In this document: positions 53,209 to 61,688 of the stretch, in pieces
Layout: every line of letters starts with the position of its first letter
Position numbering within the stretch: position 1 is the first letter of the stretch
Source: Rickettsiales bacterium UBA4311
GTDB taxonomy: Bacteria; Pseudomonadota; Alphaproteobacteria; Rickettsiales; Deianiraeaceae
DNA: 64,000 bases
Assembly (NCBI GenBank): GCA_002394665.1
Contig: DGUL01000007.1
Location: forward strand, 62,001 to 126,000
Direction of reading: 5' to 3'
Position numbers and translations under genes: made by a program
Notes under the pieces: model-generated
The model's database searches: none
What the model was told of the DNA's origin: nothing
Seen by the model: the letters and a program-made list of their open reading frames with translations, nothing else

Positions 53209-54327
53209 TTAAAAAAACTTATACGGCGAGTTTAAACGATAAGGCTTTCTTGTAAAAGCAAGTAAAAAACCAAAAATTATTGAGCTTGAAATCATTGACG
53301 AGCCTCCGTAGCTCAAAAATGGGAAAGTCATACCCTTACTTGGAAGCAAATTTAAATTTACACCAATATGAACAAAAGATTGTATTAAAAAAAACATCAA
53401 TGTGCCATAAATCACAAGAAGGTCGTATCTATTTGCAAAAATGTTTGAAATCAAATGCCTAAAAAAGAAAGCTAAAATACAAACAAAAAGCAAAAGAATA
53501 AAAATTGCACCAAGTTCTTCACATAAAACTGAAAAAATATAATCCGTATGTGCGTCAGGAAGTTGATATTTTACCTTGCCCTCGCCTAATGAAGTGCCAA
53601 AAAAACCACCATTATGTATACTTTCAATGGCTTTTCTTGTTTGATAATGCTCGCCACCGCTGGAAAAATGCAAAAAATTCACAATTCTATAATGAAAGTG
53701 CGGAAAAAAAATAAAACCAACAACCAAAATTAAAAGACCAAAAATAAAAAGCCCCCAAAATAAGATTTTAAACCTCAAACCTGCAAATAACAACTGCATC
53801 GAAAGTACGAGAGAAAATACTATTGTTGAACCAAAATCTGGTTGTAAAATCAACAAAAATAGCAACAAACCACTGCTTGATAAACAAGCTAAAAGCCCGA
53901 AACTTCTATTTTTAAAGTAAGCAAGAAGGTAGGCGTTAAATACCACAAAAAATGGTTTCATCAACTCCGCGGGTTGCAATAAAAAAAAACCTAAATCTAT
54001 CCATCTATGCGAACCTTTTGTTGTTCCGCCAATAATCAAAACAGCAAACAAACAACAAAAACAGAAAAAATATCCAAAAAATGAAAAACTCAAAATCGCT
54101 TCTTTTGACAACATTGAACAAAATAGCATTACCGCAAAGCCAAACAAACAAAAGATTATGTGATGAATAGTAAAATGATAACCATTTTCAATACCAATTC
54201 TTGCGGTCATCGCAGGACTTATTGTGAAAGATAAAAGCAAACCAAGAAGCATTAAAGACGAGGCGAAGTAAAGAGTGAATTTGTCAATGTCGTAAAACCA
54301 TTTTTTTATGAACTTTTCACATCTCAC
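53209..54327 (-). CDS. ftsW: FtsW (SEDS peptidoglycan polymerase)
   Basis: Ten membrane spans and SEDS motifs: GGTTKGSHRWIDLG, LQPAELMKPFFVV, ILQPDFGSTIVFSL, LPDAHTDYIFSVLCEELG, and GMTFPFLSYGGSSMISSS. Pairing with murG identifies it as FtsW rather than RodA. lolA-like gene is upstream, 30 bases away. Confidence 0.94.
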   Translation of the reverse strand: MRCEKFIKKWFYDIDKFTLYFASSLMLLGLLLSFTISPAMTARIGIENGYHFTIHHIIFCLFGFAVMLFCSMLSKEAILSFSFFGYFFCFCCLFAVLIIGGTTKGSHRWIDLGFFLLQPAELMKPFFVVFNAYLLAYFKNRSFGLLACLSSSGLLLFLLILQPDFGSTIVFSLVLSMQLLFAGLRFKILFWGLFIFGLLILVVGFIFFPHFHYRIVNFLHFSSGGEHYQTRKAIESIHNGGFFGTSLGEGKVKYQLPDAHTDYIFSVLCEELGAIFILLLFVCILAFFFRHLISNIFANRYDLLVIYGTLMFFLIQSFVHIGVNLNLLPSKGMTFPFLSYGGSSMISSSIIFGFLLAFTRKPYRLNSPYKFF

Positions 54328-54357
54328 GATAAAGAAAATAAAACAACTTTTAAAAAA

Positions 54358-55089
54358 TCAATCTTCGTCGTCAAAAATACGATTATCCTTTATTGTAAAT
54401 ATATCACTATCCACACCTTTGTTTATTTCCACATTTTGGAAGACAATATCCATAATTTTTTGATCAAAAACATAACCCTTTCTTTTTTCTCCTTTTTGTA
54501 ATTCCGGTAAAAGATAAACGGAGATATTGCTGATTGTATTTTTTTGTAAATCAATTTTTAAACAAGCAATCTGTTCATTTCCAAAACTTTCAAACGGCAA
54601 GCAAAGCTTATCAGCTCCATTTTTTACAATCTTCTCTGGCTTTAAATTATCTGTAAAAAACTGCACCAAATCGCTATAACTATTATCAATATAGGTTGTC
54701 TGCCCTATATTCTCATCAAAAACCTTTACATTGCCATTTATTGAAACTATCTTTAATTTAAGACCTCCGCCATCGTGCCTCAACATTACACTACTCGGCT
54801 TTTTTACAAAAATACTTCCTTTTGCTTTTTCAATCTGTTCTCCATTTTGTTGCTCTTGTATAAAATCCGCTTTTAACGTTTTAATATCCATTAAAAACTT
54901 AACTGCTTCATCATTTTTATCCGCACAGAAAGCAAAAGAAACGAAGTAAGAAGATGAAAAAAAGAATAAAAAACCAAAAAAGCCAACAAACAAAAAAGGA
55001 CTTTTAAATCTTTCAAAAGTTTTCAAACCTTTTAAGCTTTTTAAAACTTTCAAAAATAGCAAATTACTGCCCAACAGGAACGGAAACAT
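54358..55089 (-). CDS. lolA: LolA-type outer-membrane lipoprotein carrier
   Basis: After a signal sequence (FVGFFGFLFFFSSSYFVSFAFCA) the family pattern is LKADFIQEQQNGEQIEKAKG, then GSIFVKKPSSVMLRHDGGG, and QTTYIDNSYSDLVQFF. LolA ferries lipoproteins across the periplasm, consistent with lnt in the window. The start is unclear: the ATG at 55089 overlaps secG by 26 bases; a TTG at 55062 immediately after the secG stop is also good. A Lys/Leu/Phe run (LKVLKSLKGLKTFERFK) precedes the signal. Confidence 0.8.
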   Translation of the reverse strand: MFPFLLGSNLLFLKVLKSLKGLKTFERFKSPFLFVGFFGFLFFFSSSYFVSFAFCADKNDEAVKFLMDIKTLKADFIQEQQNGEQIEKAKGSIFVKKPSSVMLRHDGGGLKLKIVSINGNVKVFDENIGQTTYIDNSYSDLVQFFTDNLKPEKIVKNGADKLCLPFESFGNEQIACLKIDLQKNTISNISVYLLPELQKGEKRKGYVFDQKIMDIVFQNVEINKGVDSDIFTIKDNRIFDDED

Positions 55090-55342
55090 TTTTCTCGCTT
55101 TTTGTTGAAACTTCATCGCTCGAATTTCTACTATTCCCATATTTTAAATATGAAATTAACAAACAATTTACCAAAAAAATAGCAACGGCAATTCTTGTAA
55201 TTCTAACTAACAACTTATTGGCTCCGCCCGGTGAGAAATGTGTACTTGAAACCAAAACCGTGCTCTCTGCCGACCTTTGTAGTAAAACAAGGAAAATTAT
55301 CAAGAATATTAACGCAAAATGTAAAAATATAAAGAAAGACAT
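55064..55342 (-). CDS. secG: SecG protein-export membrane protein
   Basis: The 92-residue protein has two membrane spans separated by the SecG loop LLQRSAESTVLVSSTHFSPGGANKLL (family LLQxGKGGGLGxxFGGG... ) and a polar C-terminal tail. SecG is an accessory subunit of SecYEG. Position between pth and lolA in an envelope cluster is consistent. Confidence 0.83.
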   Translation of the reverse strand: MSFFIFLHFALIFLIIFLVLLQRSAESTVLVSSTHFSPGGANKLLVRITRIAVAIFLVNCLLISYLKYGNSRNSSDEVSTKSEKNVSVPVGQ

Positions 55343-55353
55343 CGCAATTTGAA

Positions 55354-55881
55354 TTAAAAAAGTGATTTTATTGTCAAGACACTTCTATTTGCAATATCGT
55401 CAAATTGTTCCTGCTCATCTTTTAAAAATTTTGACAAAACATAATCACTTACATCAAAATCCGGTTGCGTTGGTCTGCCCACCCCTATTCTTATACGATT
55501 ATAAACCTCGTGGATAACGTTATTTATTGATTTTACACCATTATGTCCTGCAGAATTTCTTGATTTTGTAGTTTTTATTTCACTAAATGGCAAGTCAATG
55601 TCGTCGTGAATTACAATAATATCCTCTGATTTTATTTTATAAAAATTTATCACTTTAATCACACTTTCGCCGGAATTATTCATAAAAGTATTTGGTTTTA
55701 TAATTAAACAATCTTTCTCAAAAAGAGATCCGCGAGACAAATTGCAAACAAGTTTCTTTTCCTCTTTCCAACTTGGAAAATTAAACTCTTCTTGAATAAA
55801 ATCACCAACTATAAAACCAACATTATGACGAGTTAAATTATATTCTTTTGGGTAATTACCAAGGCAAACAATCAACTTCAT
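55354..55881 (-). CDS. pth: Peptidyl-tRNA hydrolase
   Basis: Pth recycles stalled peptidyl-tRNA. LIVCLGNYPKEYNLTRHNVGF (family LIVGLGNPGxxYxxTRHNxGF), TFMNNSGESV, DDIDLPFSEIKTTKSRNSAGHNGVKSI and YNRIRIGVGRP are all conserved, including the catalytic His in TRHN. ATG 55881 is the start; the frame continues into pilB (55932) only as overlap. It begins two bases after the pilB stop. Confidence 0.95.
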   Translation of the reverse strand: MKLIVCLGNYPKEYNLTRHNVGFIVGDFIQEEFNFPSWKEEKKLVCNLSRGSLFEKDCLIIKPNTFMNNSGESVIKVINFYKIKSEDIIVIHDDIDLPFSEIKTTKSRNSAGHNGVKSINNVIHEVYNRIRIGVGRPTQPDFDVSDYVLSKFLKDEQEQFDDIANRSVLTIKSLF

Positions 55882-55883
55882 AT

Positions 55884-58100
55884 TTAAGAAGCCATACTTC
55901 TCACGTAATTTGTCATATCTACAACACGGCACGCCTCATCCCAAGAAGTTATTCCATTTACAAGTTTCAAAATCACGTCTCTCTGCATCGAAATAAAGTT
56001 TTTATCTTTTGCTACATCTGTTATTTTTTTCATTGTAGGATTGTTTGAAATTACATCTCGTAAATCATTGTCAACAAACAGCACTTCGCTCACAACAGCA
56101 CGACCTTTATAACCTGTTTGATAACATTTTTCACAGCCAACCGGAACACACATTGTATATTCCCTTCCGCTCGGCAAATACAAAGCATCACACATATTTT
56201 GCGGTATTGTCTGTGCTCTTTTGCAATTATCACATAAACGACGAACAAGCCGTTGAGCTATAATACAACATAAACTATCGCTCAACATATACGACTGAAC
56301 GCCCATGTCGATTAAACGTGTAATTGCGGATAAAGCGCTGTTTGTATGAAGCGTTGAAAAAACCTTGTGCCCTGTAATTGAAGCTCTTACCGCTATTTCA
56401 GCGGTTTCTTGGTCTCTAATCTCTCCAAGGAATATAATATCGGGGTCTTGACGAAGCATTGAACGCAAACCAGAGGCAAAATCAAAACCAGAACGATGAT
56501 TTATTTCACTCTGTCTTATCATTGGAAGTCTATACTCAACAGGATCTTCAAGCGTCATTATGTTGTCATCAATTTTGTTAATCATCGCTAAAATTGAATA
56601 AAGCGTTGTTGTTTTTCCGCTACCCGTCGGTCCCGTCACGATAATAATACCTTCTGGACGTTGTAAGGCCAAATTTATAAGCCTCATATTTGTTTTATTA
56701 AATCCAAGTTGCTCCAAAGTCATTAAACCTTGCGTTTTATCAAGTACACGAATTACGATGTTTTCGCCGTATAAAGTTGGAATTGCCGACACACGGAAAT
56801 CAATTTCGCGTCCCTGTAAAGTCATTTTCATAGCTCCATCTTGCGGTTTTCTGCTTTCGGCAATATTCATCCCTGAAAGAACTTTTACCCTCACACAAAT
56901 TCCAGTCCAATAAACTTTATGAATTATGGTTTTATTCATCAAAACACCATCAATTCTAAATCTTATTCTTACGAAAAGCTCATCCGGTTCAATATGTATA
57001 TCACTTGCGCCTGCTCTTATTGCTTCATAAAGCAAGGCATTTACAAACTTAACAACCGGAGTATTTTCCTGTTGAGTATCTTCGTTTTTGACTTTATCAA
57101 TATTGACTTCCATCTCGTTCAAAATATCTGATAAATTTGCAACGATATTACCTTTATAAAACCTATCAACAGCGGCCATTACTTCACTTTCTGAATAAGG
57201 AATTGCGTTGATTTCCTTACCACCAAACATTCCGGAAACTTGGTCTAATAAAACAATGTCATAAGGATTACTTGTTGCAATTTTTACCTCCTTATCATTT
57301 GCGGAAATTGGAATTACATTGTGCTCAACTGCAAACGATATTGGTATATTTTTCAACAATTCCATATCTGGAATCATTTCCGCCAGATTTACTTTATTAC
57401 TACTGTCCGCTTGTTTGTTTTCAAAAATTCCGTGAATAACAGACTCGGAAACAAAGTTCAATTTTACTAACACATCAACAATGCTGTCGCCACTTTTCCC
57501 CGCCTCTGTCTCCGCAACTCTAACTTGATCGGTTGTTAATATACCTTTATCAACCAATGTTTCAAGAATGCTGTTTTTTTTCTTTTGATTGCTTGTTAAA
57601 AACGACCTCAATTTTACTTCTGGCTCGCCCTGCTCTTGTGGTTGCGATTGTGACGATTTGACTTTATTGCTCTTTGAAAACAAAAAAGCATTTTTCTTAT
57701 CATTCAAAATTGCATTAACTTGTTTATTTTCCTTTACACTATCATCGCTAATTTCTGCGATTCCTTCAATAACACCGCCGGCTCTCTCTATTGAATTCTC
57801 AGTTCTTGTATTATTTTCTTCTTCGCTATCACCGTCTGTGAAAATATTTTCATCTTCCATATCGTTTTCTGCCCCATTTTCATTTGCTTCTTCGTTTTGC
57901 ACTCCTGTGGCATTCTGCATTGAATTAGTATTGGTATTGTCTGCATCATTATGATTTAAATCACCTTCTACTTGCATTTGTTGCTCTTTGTCTAATCCGT
58001 TATCAACATTTTCCAGTTCTTCTGTAGAAACATCTGTTTTGCCGTTCTCTTGATTTTTAACAACTTCGTCAGTGTTTTTTTTCCTACTAAAAAACCCCAT
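55884..58100 (-). CDS. GspE/PilB-type secretion or pilus assembly ATPase with acidic N-terminal extension
   Basis: From about residue 165 the protein has a GspE_N/MshEN-like domain (LVDKGILTTDQVRVAETEAG) and the ATPase core: Walker A IVTGPTGSGKTTTLYSI, Asp box ILEDPVEYRLP-type (LEDPVEYRLPM), Walker B DPDIIFLGEIRDQETAEIA, the His box STLHTNSALSAITRL and a C4 zinc site (CDNCKR... CEKCYQTGYKG). The first ~160 residues are an unusual acidic, Asn/Glu/Gln-rich tail (NENGAENDMEDENIFTDGDS). No other type II or type IV pilus gene is in the window. It powers pilus or type II pseudopilus assembly; which one is not clear. Confidence 0.9.
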   Translation of the reverse strand: MGFFSRKKNTDEVVKNQENGKTDVSTEELENVDNGLDKEQQMQVEGDLNHNDADNTNTNSMQNATGVQNEEANENGAENDMEDENIFTDGDSEEENNTRTENSIERAGGVIEGIAEISDDSVKENKQVNAILNDKKNAFLFSKSNKVKSSQSQPQEQGEPEVKLRSFLTSNQKKKNSILETLVDKGILTTDQVRVAETEAGKSGDSIVDVLVKLNFVSESVIHGIFENKQADSSNKVNLAEMIPDMELLKNIPISFAVEHNVIPISANDKEVKIATSNPYDIVLLDQVSGMFGGKEINAIPYSESEVMAAVDRFYKGNIVANLSDILNEMEVNIDKVKNEDTQQENTPVVKFVNALLYEAIRAGASDIHIEPDELFVRIRFRIDGVLMNKTIIHKVYWTGICVRVKVLSGMNIAESRKPQDGAMKMTLQGREIDFRVSAIPTLYGENIVIRVLDKTQGLMTLEQLGFNKTNMRLINLALQRPEGIIIVTGPTGSGKTTTLYSILAMINKIDDNIMTLEDPVEYRLPMIRQSEINHRSGFDFASGLRSMLRQDPDIIFLGEIRDQETAEIAVRASITGHKVFSTLHTNSALSAITRLIDMGVQSYMLSDSLCCIIAQRLVRRLCDNCKRAQTIPQNMCDALYLPSGREYTMCVPVGCEKCYQTGYKGRAVVSEVLFVDNDLRDVISNNPTMKKITDVAKDKNFISMQRDVILKLVNGITSWDEACRVVDMTNYVRSMAS

Positions 58101-58214
58101 AATAAAAACAGCTAAGAATGATACGACTTAATAAACAAATGTTTCAATTAAAGTCAAGAACAACAATCATACTTTAAAAAAGTGAATATAAAAAAAAACA
58201 ACTAAGTAACGAAA

Positions 58215-59726
58215 TTACCTCACACAAATAAACACATTTACACAAATTGCTGGCGGTTGAACTATATTTGAACGGCCATAAATATTATTGCTTTTTGATG
58301 CATCAAACAAAGTATTACCACTAGCATAACCAGCACCTGTTTGCACCATTTGCGAATATGTGCCTTTGCCGGTTGTGTAAAATGCTCCATTTTGTGTTGC
58401 CCCGGAAACATTTGAAATAAAACCCCAATGGCCTCCCCCGTTTCGTGCATAAAGTTCACCTGTAATATTTGGCAGACCGGATGTTTTGGTTTGATTTAAA
58501 TTTCCATTTGCTCCCCAAATTGTTTTATCTCTAAAATCTGGTAAATTAAACGTTGTCGAACCATTTCCGGCTCCGCAGGTTGTACCTATAACATTAAATA
58601 ATTCAGGATAATTTGCTCTGCTCAATTCTCTTCCGTCACAAATATACCAATTATCGTGGTCGTAAGAAACGGCAGAAATTTTATAATCTCCGCATCTTCT
58701 TATTTCCCAATCTCTCAATGTTCCAATATTGTGGCAAGCCGTGTCTTGGTCGGAAATGTCTTTTAAATTCTTCGATTTATCAAAAGTATTTTCTGTTAAT
58801 GTCGTGATGCTGGTATTTATTGTTGTAATTTTACCATCAACTTCACTTTTTGAATAAACATTTAAATTTGTTCTTGCGGTTCCTGCGTTTGCCAAATCAC
58901 TTAAATTATTTGCTTTCTTTAAACAATCGCTTGTGTCAACATTGATCTCGCCATTTAATTCAATATTTGCAAGTTTATTATCCACCTCGCCTTTACTATA
59001 AACGTCATTTTTACCATAAACCTCGCTTTTTGAATAAACATTTAAATTTGTTCTTGCCGTTTCTACATCCGTCAAATCGCTTAAATTATTCGCTCGTTTT
59101 AAACAATTACTCGTGTCAACACTTCCGCCTTCTCCGCTGATGTTAAAAATATCCGTTGGCAATTCGCTGAATTTTTCATCAATTTCTGTTTTGTTATAAA
59201 CCTCATCTTTTGAATAATTTTCTTCCTTGCTATAAACGTCACTTTTTGAATAAACATTTAAATTTTCCCGAGCTTCTTGAACGTCCGCCAAATCTTCAAG
59301 ATTGTTGTATTTTTTCATAAATTCAGTGGCATCAAAATTTTCAGGCGTAGAACTTCCGCCATCTCCATTTGACAAAATCAAATCATTCCACGAATTTCCA
59401 TTGTAATAAATAAATTTTTCCTCATTTTTCAAAAAAGCTATATTCCCTTTTTTTGGACTATAAAAAATCCAACCAAGATTATTGTTATAACAAGCAACTT
59501 GATTGATTTTGTCTTTAAATAAAACATCGTCGTTTATATCTATTAAATAAAGCTCTTTTGCAACAACCTCATCATCTGCGGAATTTGTAATTTTACTTTT
59601 TATTGAAAGTGTCTCAAAACTTTCAATTTTAAACATATTTTCATTTATTGTTTCCTCAAAAGAATATTCATTTTGATAAAGATTTTTGAGGTTCAAGCCA
59701 TTCGTTGCCATATCTAAAAACAACAA
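58215..59726 (-). CDS. Orphan phage-tail-fibre-like protein (DUF2793, repeats, tail collar domain)
   Basis: The N-terminal 120 residues match DUF2793 by pattern (YLIDINDDVLF, GWIFYSPKKGNIAFL, KFIYYNGNSWNDL), a domain of alphaproteobacterial phage and gene-transfer-agent tails. Then three and a half repeats follow with the core NNLSDLTDVETARTNLNVYS, the classic tail-fibre unit. The C-terminal ~170 residues are a tail collar domain (WYICDGRELSRANYPELFNV, FNLPDFRDKTIWG). No other phage gene is near, and the frame is intact. ATG at 59711 (MATNGLN) is an alternative start. It could be a domesticated adhesin or part of a scattered gene-transfer-agent set. Confidence 0.82.
   Translation of the reverse strand: MLFLDMATNGLNLKNLYQNEYSFEETINENMFKIESFETLSIKSKITNSADDEVVAKELYLIDINDDVLFKDKINQVACYNNNLGWIFYSPKKGNIAFLKNEEKFIYYNGNSWNDLILSNGDGGSSTPENFDATEFMKKYNNLEDLADVQEARENLNVYSKSDVYSKEENYSKDEVYNKTEIDEKFSELPTDIFNISGEGGSVDTSNCLKRANNLSDLTDVETARTNLNVYSKSEVYGKNDVYSKGEVDNKLANIELNGEINVDTSDCLKKANNLSDLANAGTARTNLNVYSKSEVDGKITTINTSITTLTENTFDKSKNLKDISDQDTACHNIGTLRDWEIRRCGDYKISAVSYDHDNWYICDGRELSRANYPELFNVIGTTCGAGNGSTTFNLPDFRDKTIWGANGNLNQTKTSGLPNITGELYARNGGGHWGFISNVSGATQNGAFYTTGKGTYSQMVQTGAGYASGNTLFDASKSNNIYGRSNIVQPPAICVNVFICVR
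58830..59320. repeat. Internal DNA repeats of the tail-fibre gene
   Basis: Segments beginning at 58830 and 59010 are about 112 bases long, 180 bases apart and clearly similar (both contain TTTTTGAATAAACATTTAAA and the TTCTTGC, AATTATT and CGTGTCAACA/TTGTGTCAACA blocks). A weaker third copy runs from 59241 to 59320. They encode the NLSDL...ARTNLNVYSKSEV unit. Confidence 0.85.
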
Positions 59727-59811
59727 ACAGAAAACAAATAAAAAACTTTATGGAAGACAAGAAAAGTTATTTTCTAAAACTATTTGTTGAATGTTTAATT
59801 TATAGATTTAA

Positions 59812-60528
59812 TTAAATTTCACTTGAACTCAAAACATTGCGAAAATCTGCAAGATTTTTTTCAAAATTCAATATTCTATCCTGATTTTCAAGTTTAATCT
59901 TATGCAATGCACTGCCGACAACAGCACCATTTATGTTTTCTTGCAATATTTTAGGTAAAACTTCAAGATTTATTCCACCATCAACAAAAACCTCAATTTT
60001 ATCTTTAAGGTTCAATTTTCTCAAAATCTCATCCAACTTTTGGAGCTTTAAAAATGTATTTTCAATAAACTTTTGCCCTGACAAACCAGCCTTTACGGAC
60101 ATAATCAAAACCTTATCAAGGAAAGTTTTTTTTAAAACTTCTTCAACAATTTCAACATCTATTTCTGGGTTTAACACAATGCCACATTTTGCTCCATTTT
60201 TTTTAATTTCTTCACAACATTTAACTATTTCCTCCAAACTTTTGCAAGCTTCAACGTGAAAAGTTATACAACCCGCTCCTGCTTCAACAAAAGTTTTAAC
60301 TTTTGTAATTGGATTTATAACCATCAAATGAACGTCTAAAAAAAAGCCTTCAAAACCATTCTTTATTTGCCTTACAAAATCCTCGCCAATTGTTATTTGT
60401 TCTACAAACACACCATCCATTACATCAACATGCAAATTGCTTATGCCGTGCTTTTGCAAAATAAAAAACTGCTCCTTTAACCTCAAAAAATCAAAACAAA
60501 TTAACGAAGGAGCAATTTCAAAACCCAT
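59812..60528 (-). CDS. rpe: Ribulose-phosphate 3-epimerase
   Basis: The TIM-barrel signature is complete: IAPSLICFDFLRLKEQF at the start, LHVDVMDGVFVEQITIG, DVHLMVINP, ITFHVEA, GIVLNPEID, VLIMSVKAGLSGQKF and EVFVDGGINLEV. It interconverts ribulose and xylulose 5-phosphate. Length 238 is normal. Confidence 0.94.
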   Translation of the reverse strand: MGFEIAPSLICFDFLRLKEQFFILQKHGISNLHVDVMDGVFVEQITIGEDFVRQIKNGFEGFFLDVHLMVINPITKVKTFVEAGAGCITFHVEACKSLEEIVKCCEEIKKNGAKCGIVLNPEIDVEIVEEVLKKTFLDKVLIMSVKAGLSGQKFIENTFLKLQKLDEILRKLNLKDKIEVFVDGGINLEVLPKILQENINGAVVGSALHKIKLENQDRILNFEKNLADFRNVLSSSEI

Positions 60529-60550
60529 AAAAACATTGCAACTATTTGAT

Positions 60551-60856
60551 TTACTCAGGAATTGTTATAATTGCCCCATCCATAGCTTCGCTCACAACAA
60601 CCTGACAAGCAAGCCTTGAATTCGGCTTTAAATCAAAAACAATGTCAAGAACATCTTCCTCTTCTTCTTGTGCTGGTTCTATTTTTTTTAAAGTTTCCTC
60701 GTCAATATAAACGTGGCAACTTCCACAGGCACAAGAACCACCGCAAGCACCAACGAGTTCAATATTATTCTCCTCAGCAACTTGAAGCAAAGTTTTTCCA
60801 ACTTCTGCATCAACTTTTTTACTTACATCACCTTTTATAAAAGTTATCGTAACCAT
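60551..60856 (-). CDS. fdx: Adrenodoxin-type [2Fe-2S] ferredoxin
   Basis: The cluster-binding Cys pattern GACGGSCACGSCHVYI plus a fourth Cys in SRLACQVVV identifies an adrenodoxin-like ferredoxin, as used in Fe-S cluster biogenesis in alphaproteobacteria. The EEEEDVLDIVFDLKPNS interaction helix is present. Length 101 is normal. It lies 22 bases upstream of rpe on the same strand. Confidence 0.93.
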   Translation of the reverse strand: MVTITFIKGDVSKKVDAEVGKTLLQVAEENNIELVGACGGSCACGSCHVYIDEETLKKIEPAQEEEEDVLDIVFDLKPNSRLACQVVVSEAMDGAIITIPE

Positions 60857-60871
60857 AAAAATTAAATAATC

Positions 60872-61564
60872 TTGACAATAAAAAGAATGGTTTTTTCAAA
60901 AGTCAACGTTGTTTTTTTCTCTATGAGAAAGAGTTTTATTTTATCCTCTCTTTTTACTTTTTTGTTTCTCGCTCCGTTTTCATATTCGGCAGACAGCCAA
61001 GTTGGTTACAAAATAAAGTCAGGTGAAAAAGGTGTTGCAGTTAATTGCTACAACGAGGACAGAAGTACTGGCGACCAATCTCTTTGTGAACAATATTCAA
61101 GTGTAAAAAACTCAAGCTGTGAAGCTATTGAAAGCACATTAACATACGATACACCAATTTATATGTGTAATCCTCCGGGAGAAGCATATTGTTTTGTTGA
61201 TAGTGATTGCAAAGTTCTTGGGAAAAATACTTGTGTGACAAAACCGGGAAGTTCAAACAGATTTGAAGCACAATTTGATGACGGGGAACTTGAAAGCAAT
61301 ACCGAACTCGTTGGAATTTGTGTTTCCGTTGGTGGAAGCGGTGAAGATAACGCATTCGGACAAGCCATTTGTAATCTTATGAATGTCGTCACTGGAAATG
61401 CTGGTCGTGCTGTTGTCGGCGTTGTCGTGATAGTTGTTGGTATAATGTTCTTCCTTGGTAAAGTCACTTGGTCTTTGGTCTTGGCTATTGCTCTCGGTGC
61501 TGGTGCAATATTTGGTGCTCCTGCAATCGTTAGTGTGGTAACTGGAAAGCCGTTTAAGTGTTAG
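60872..61564 (+). CDS. VirB2/TrbC-like pilin with long Cys-rich N-terminal domain
   Basis: The last ~75 residues have the VirB2 pilin layout: AFGQAICNLMNVVTGNAGRA followed by two hydrophobic spans (VVGVVVIVVGIMFFLG and LVLAIALGAGAIFGAPAIV) with a short charged turn between. The first ~140 residues after a signal peptide (FILSSLFTFLFLAPFSYSA) form an extra Cys-rich domain with eight Cys, including GEAYCFVDSDCKVLGKNTC. Normal VirB2 is about 100-140 residues, so this is a large variant. It could be a paralogous pilin with a surface-exposed head. ATGs at 60890 or 60923 are alternative starts. Confidence 0.7.
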   Translation: MTIKRMVFSKVNVVFFSMRKSFILSSLFTFLFLAPFSYSADSQVGYKIKSGEKGVAVNCYNEDRSTGDQSLCEQYSSVKNSSCEAIESTLTYDTPIYMCNPPGEAYCFVDSDCKVLGKNTCVTKPGSSNRFEAQFDDGELESNTELVGICVSVGGSGEDNAFGQAICNLMNVVTGNAGRAVVGVVVIVVGIMFFLGKVTWSLVLAIALGAGAIFGAPAIVSVVTGKPFKC

Positions 61565-61567
61565 AAA

Positions 61568-61606
61568 CGCGTGGCATTGTTAACAATTACCGTGTGTTCT
61601 TTTTTT
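61568..61606 (+). terminator. Putative Rho-independent terminator after the pilin gene
   Basis: A stem CGTGG/CCGTG with inner self-complementary ATTGTTAACAAT (61570-61594) is followed by seven T at 61600-61606, four bases after the pilin stop. A few G-U pairs make the stem modest. Confidence 0.45.
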
Positions 61607-61688
61607 AACGCCATACGTCGATGATTTCCTGTTTATGCCACAATAGCAGAGGAGGGTTCCTTGGTGTATTTTTAAGTTGTACTTTTCT

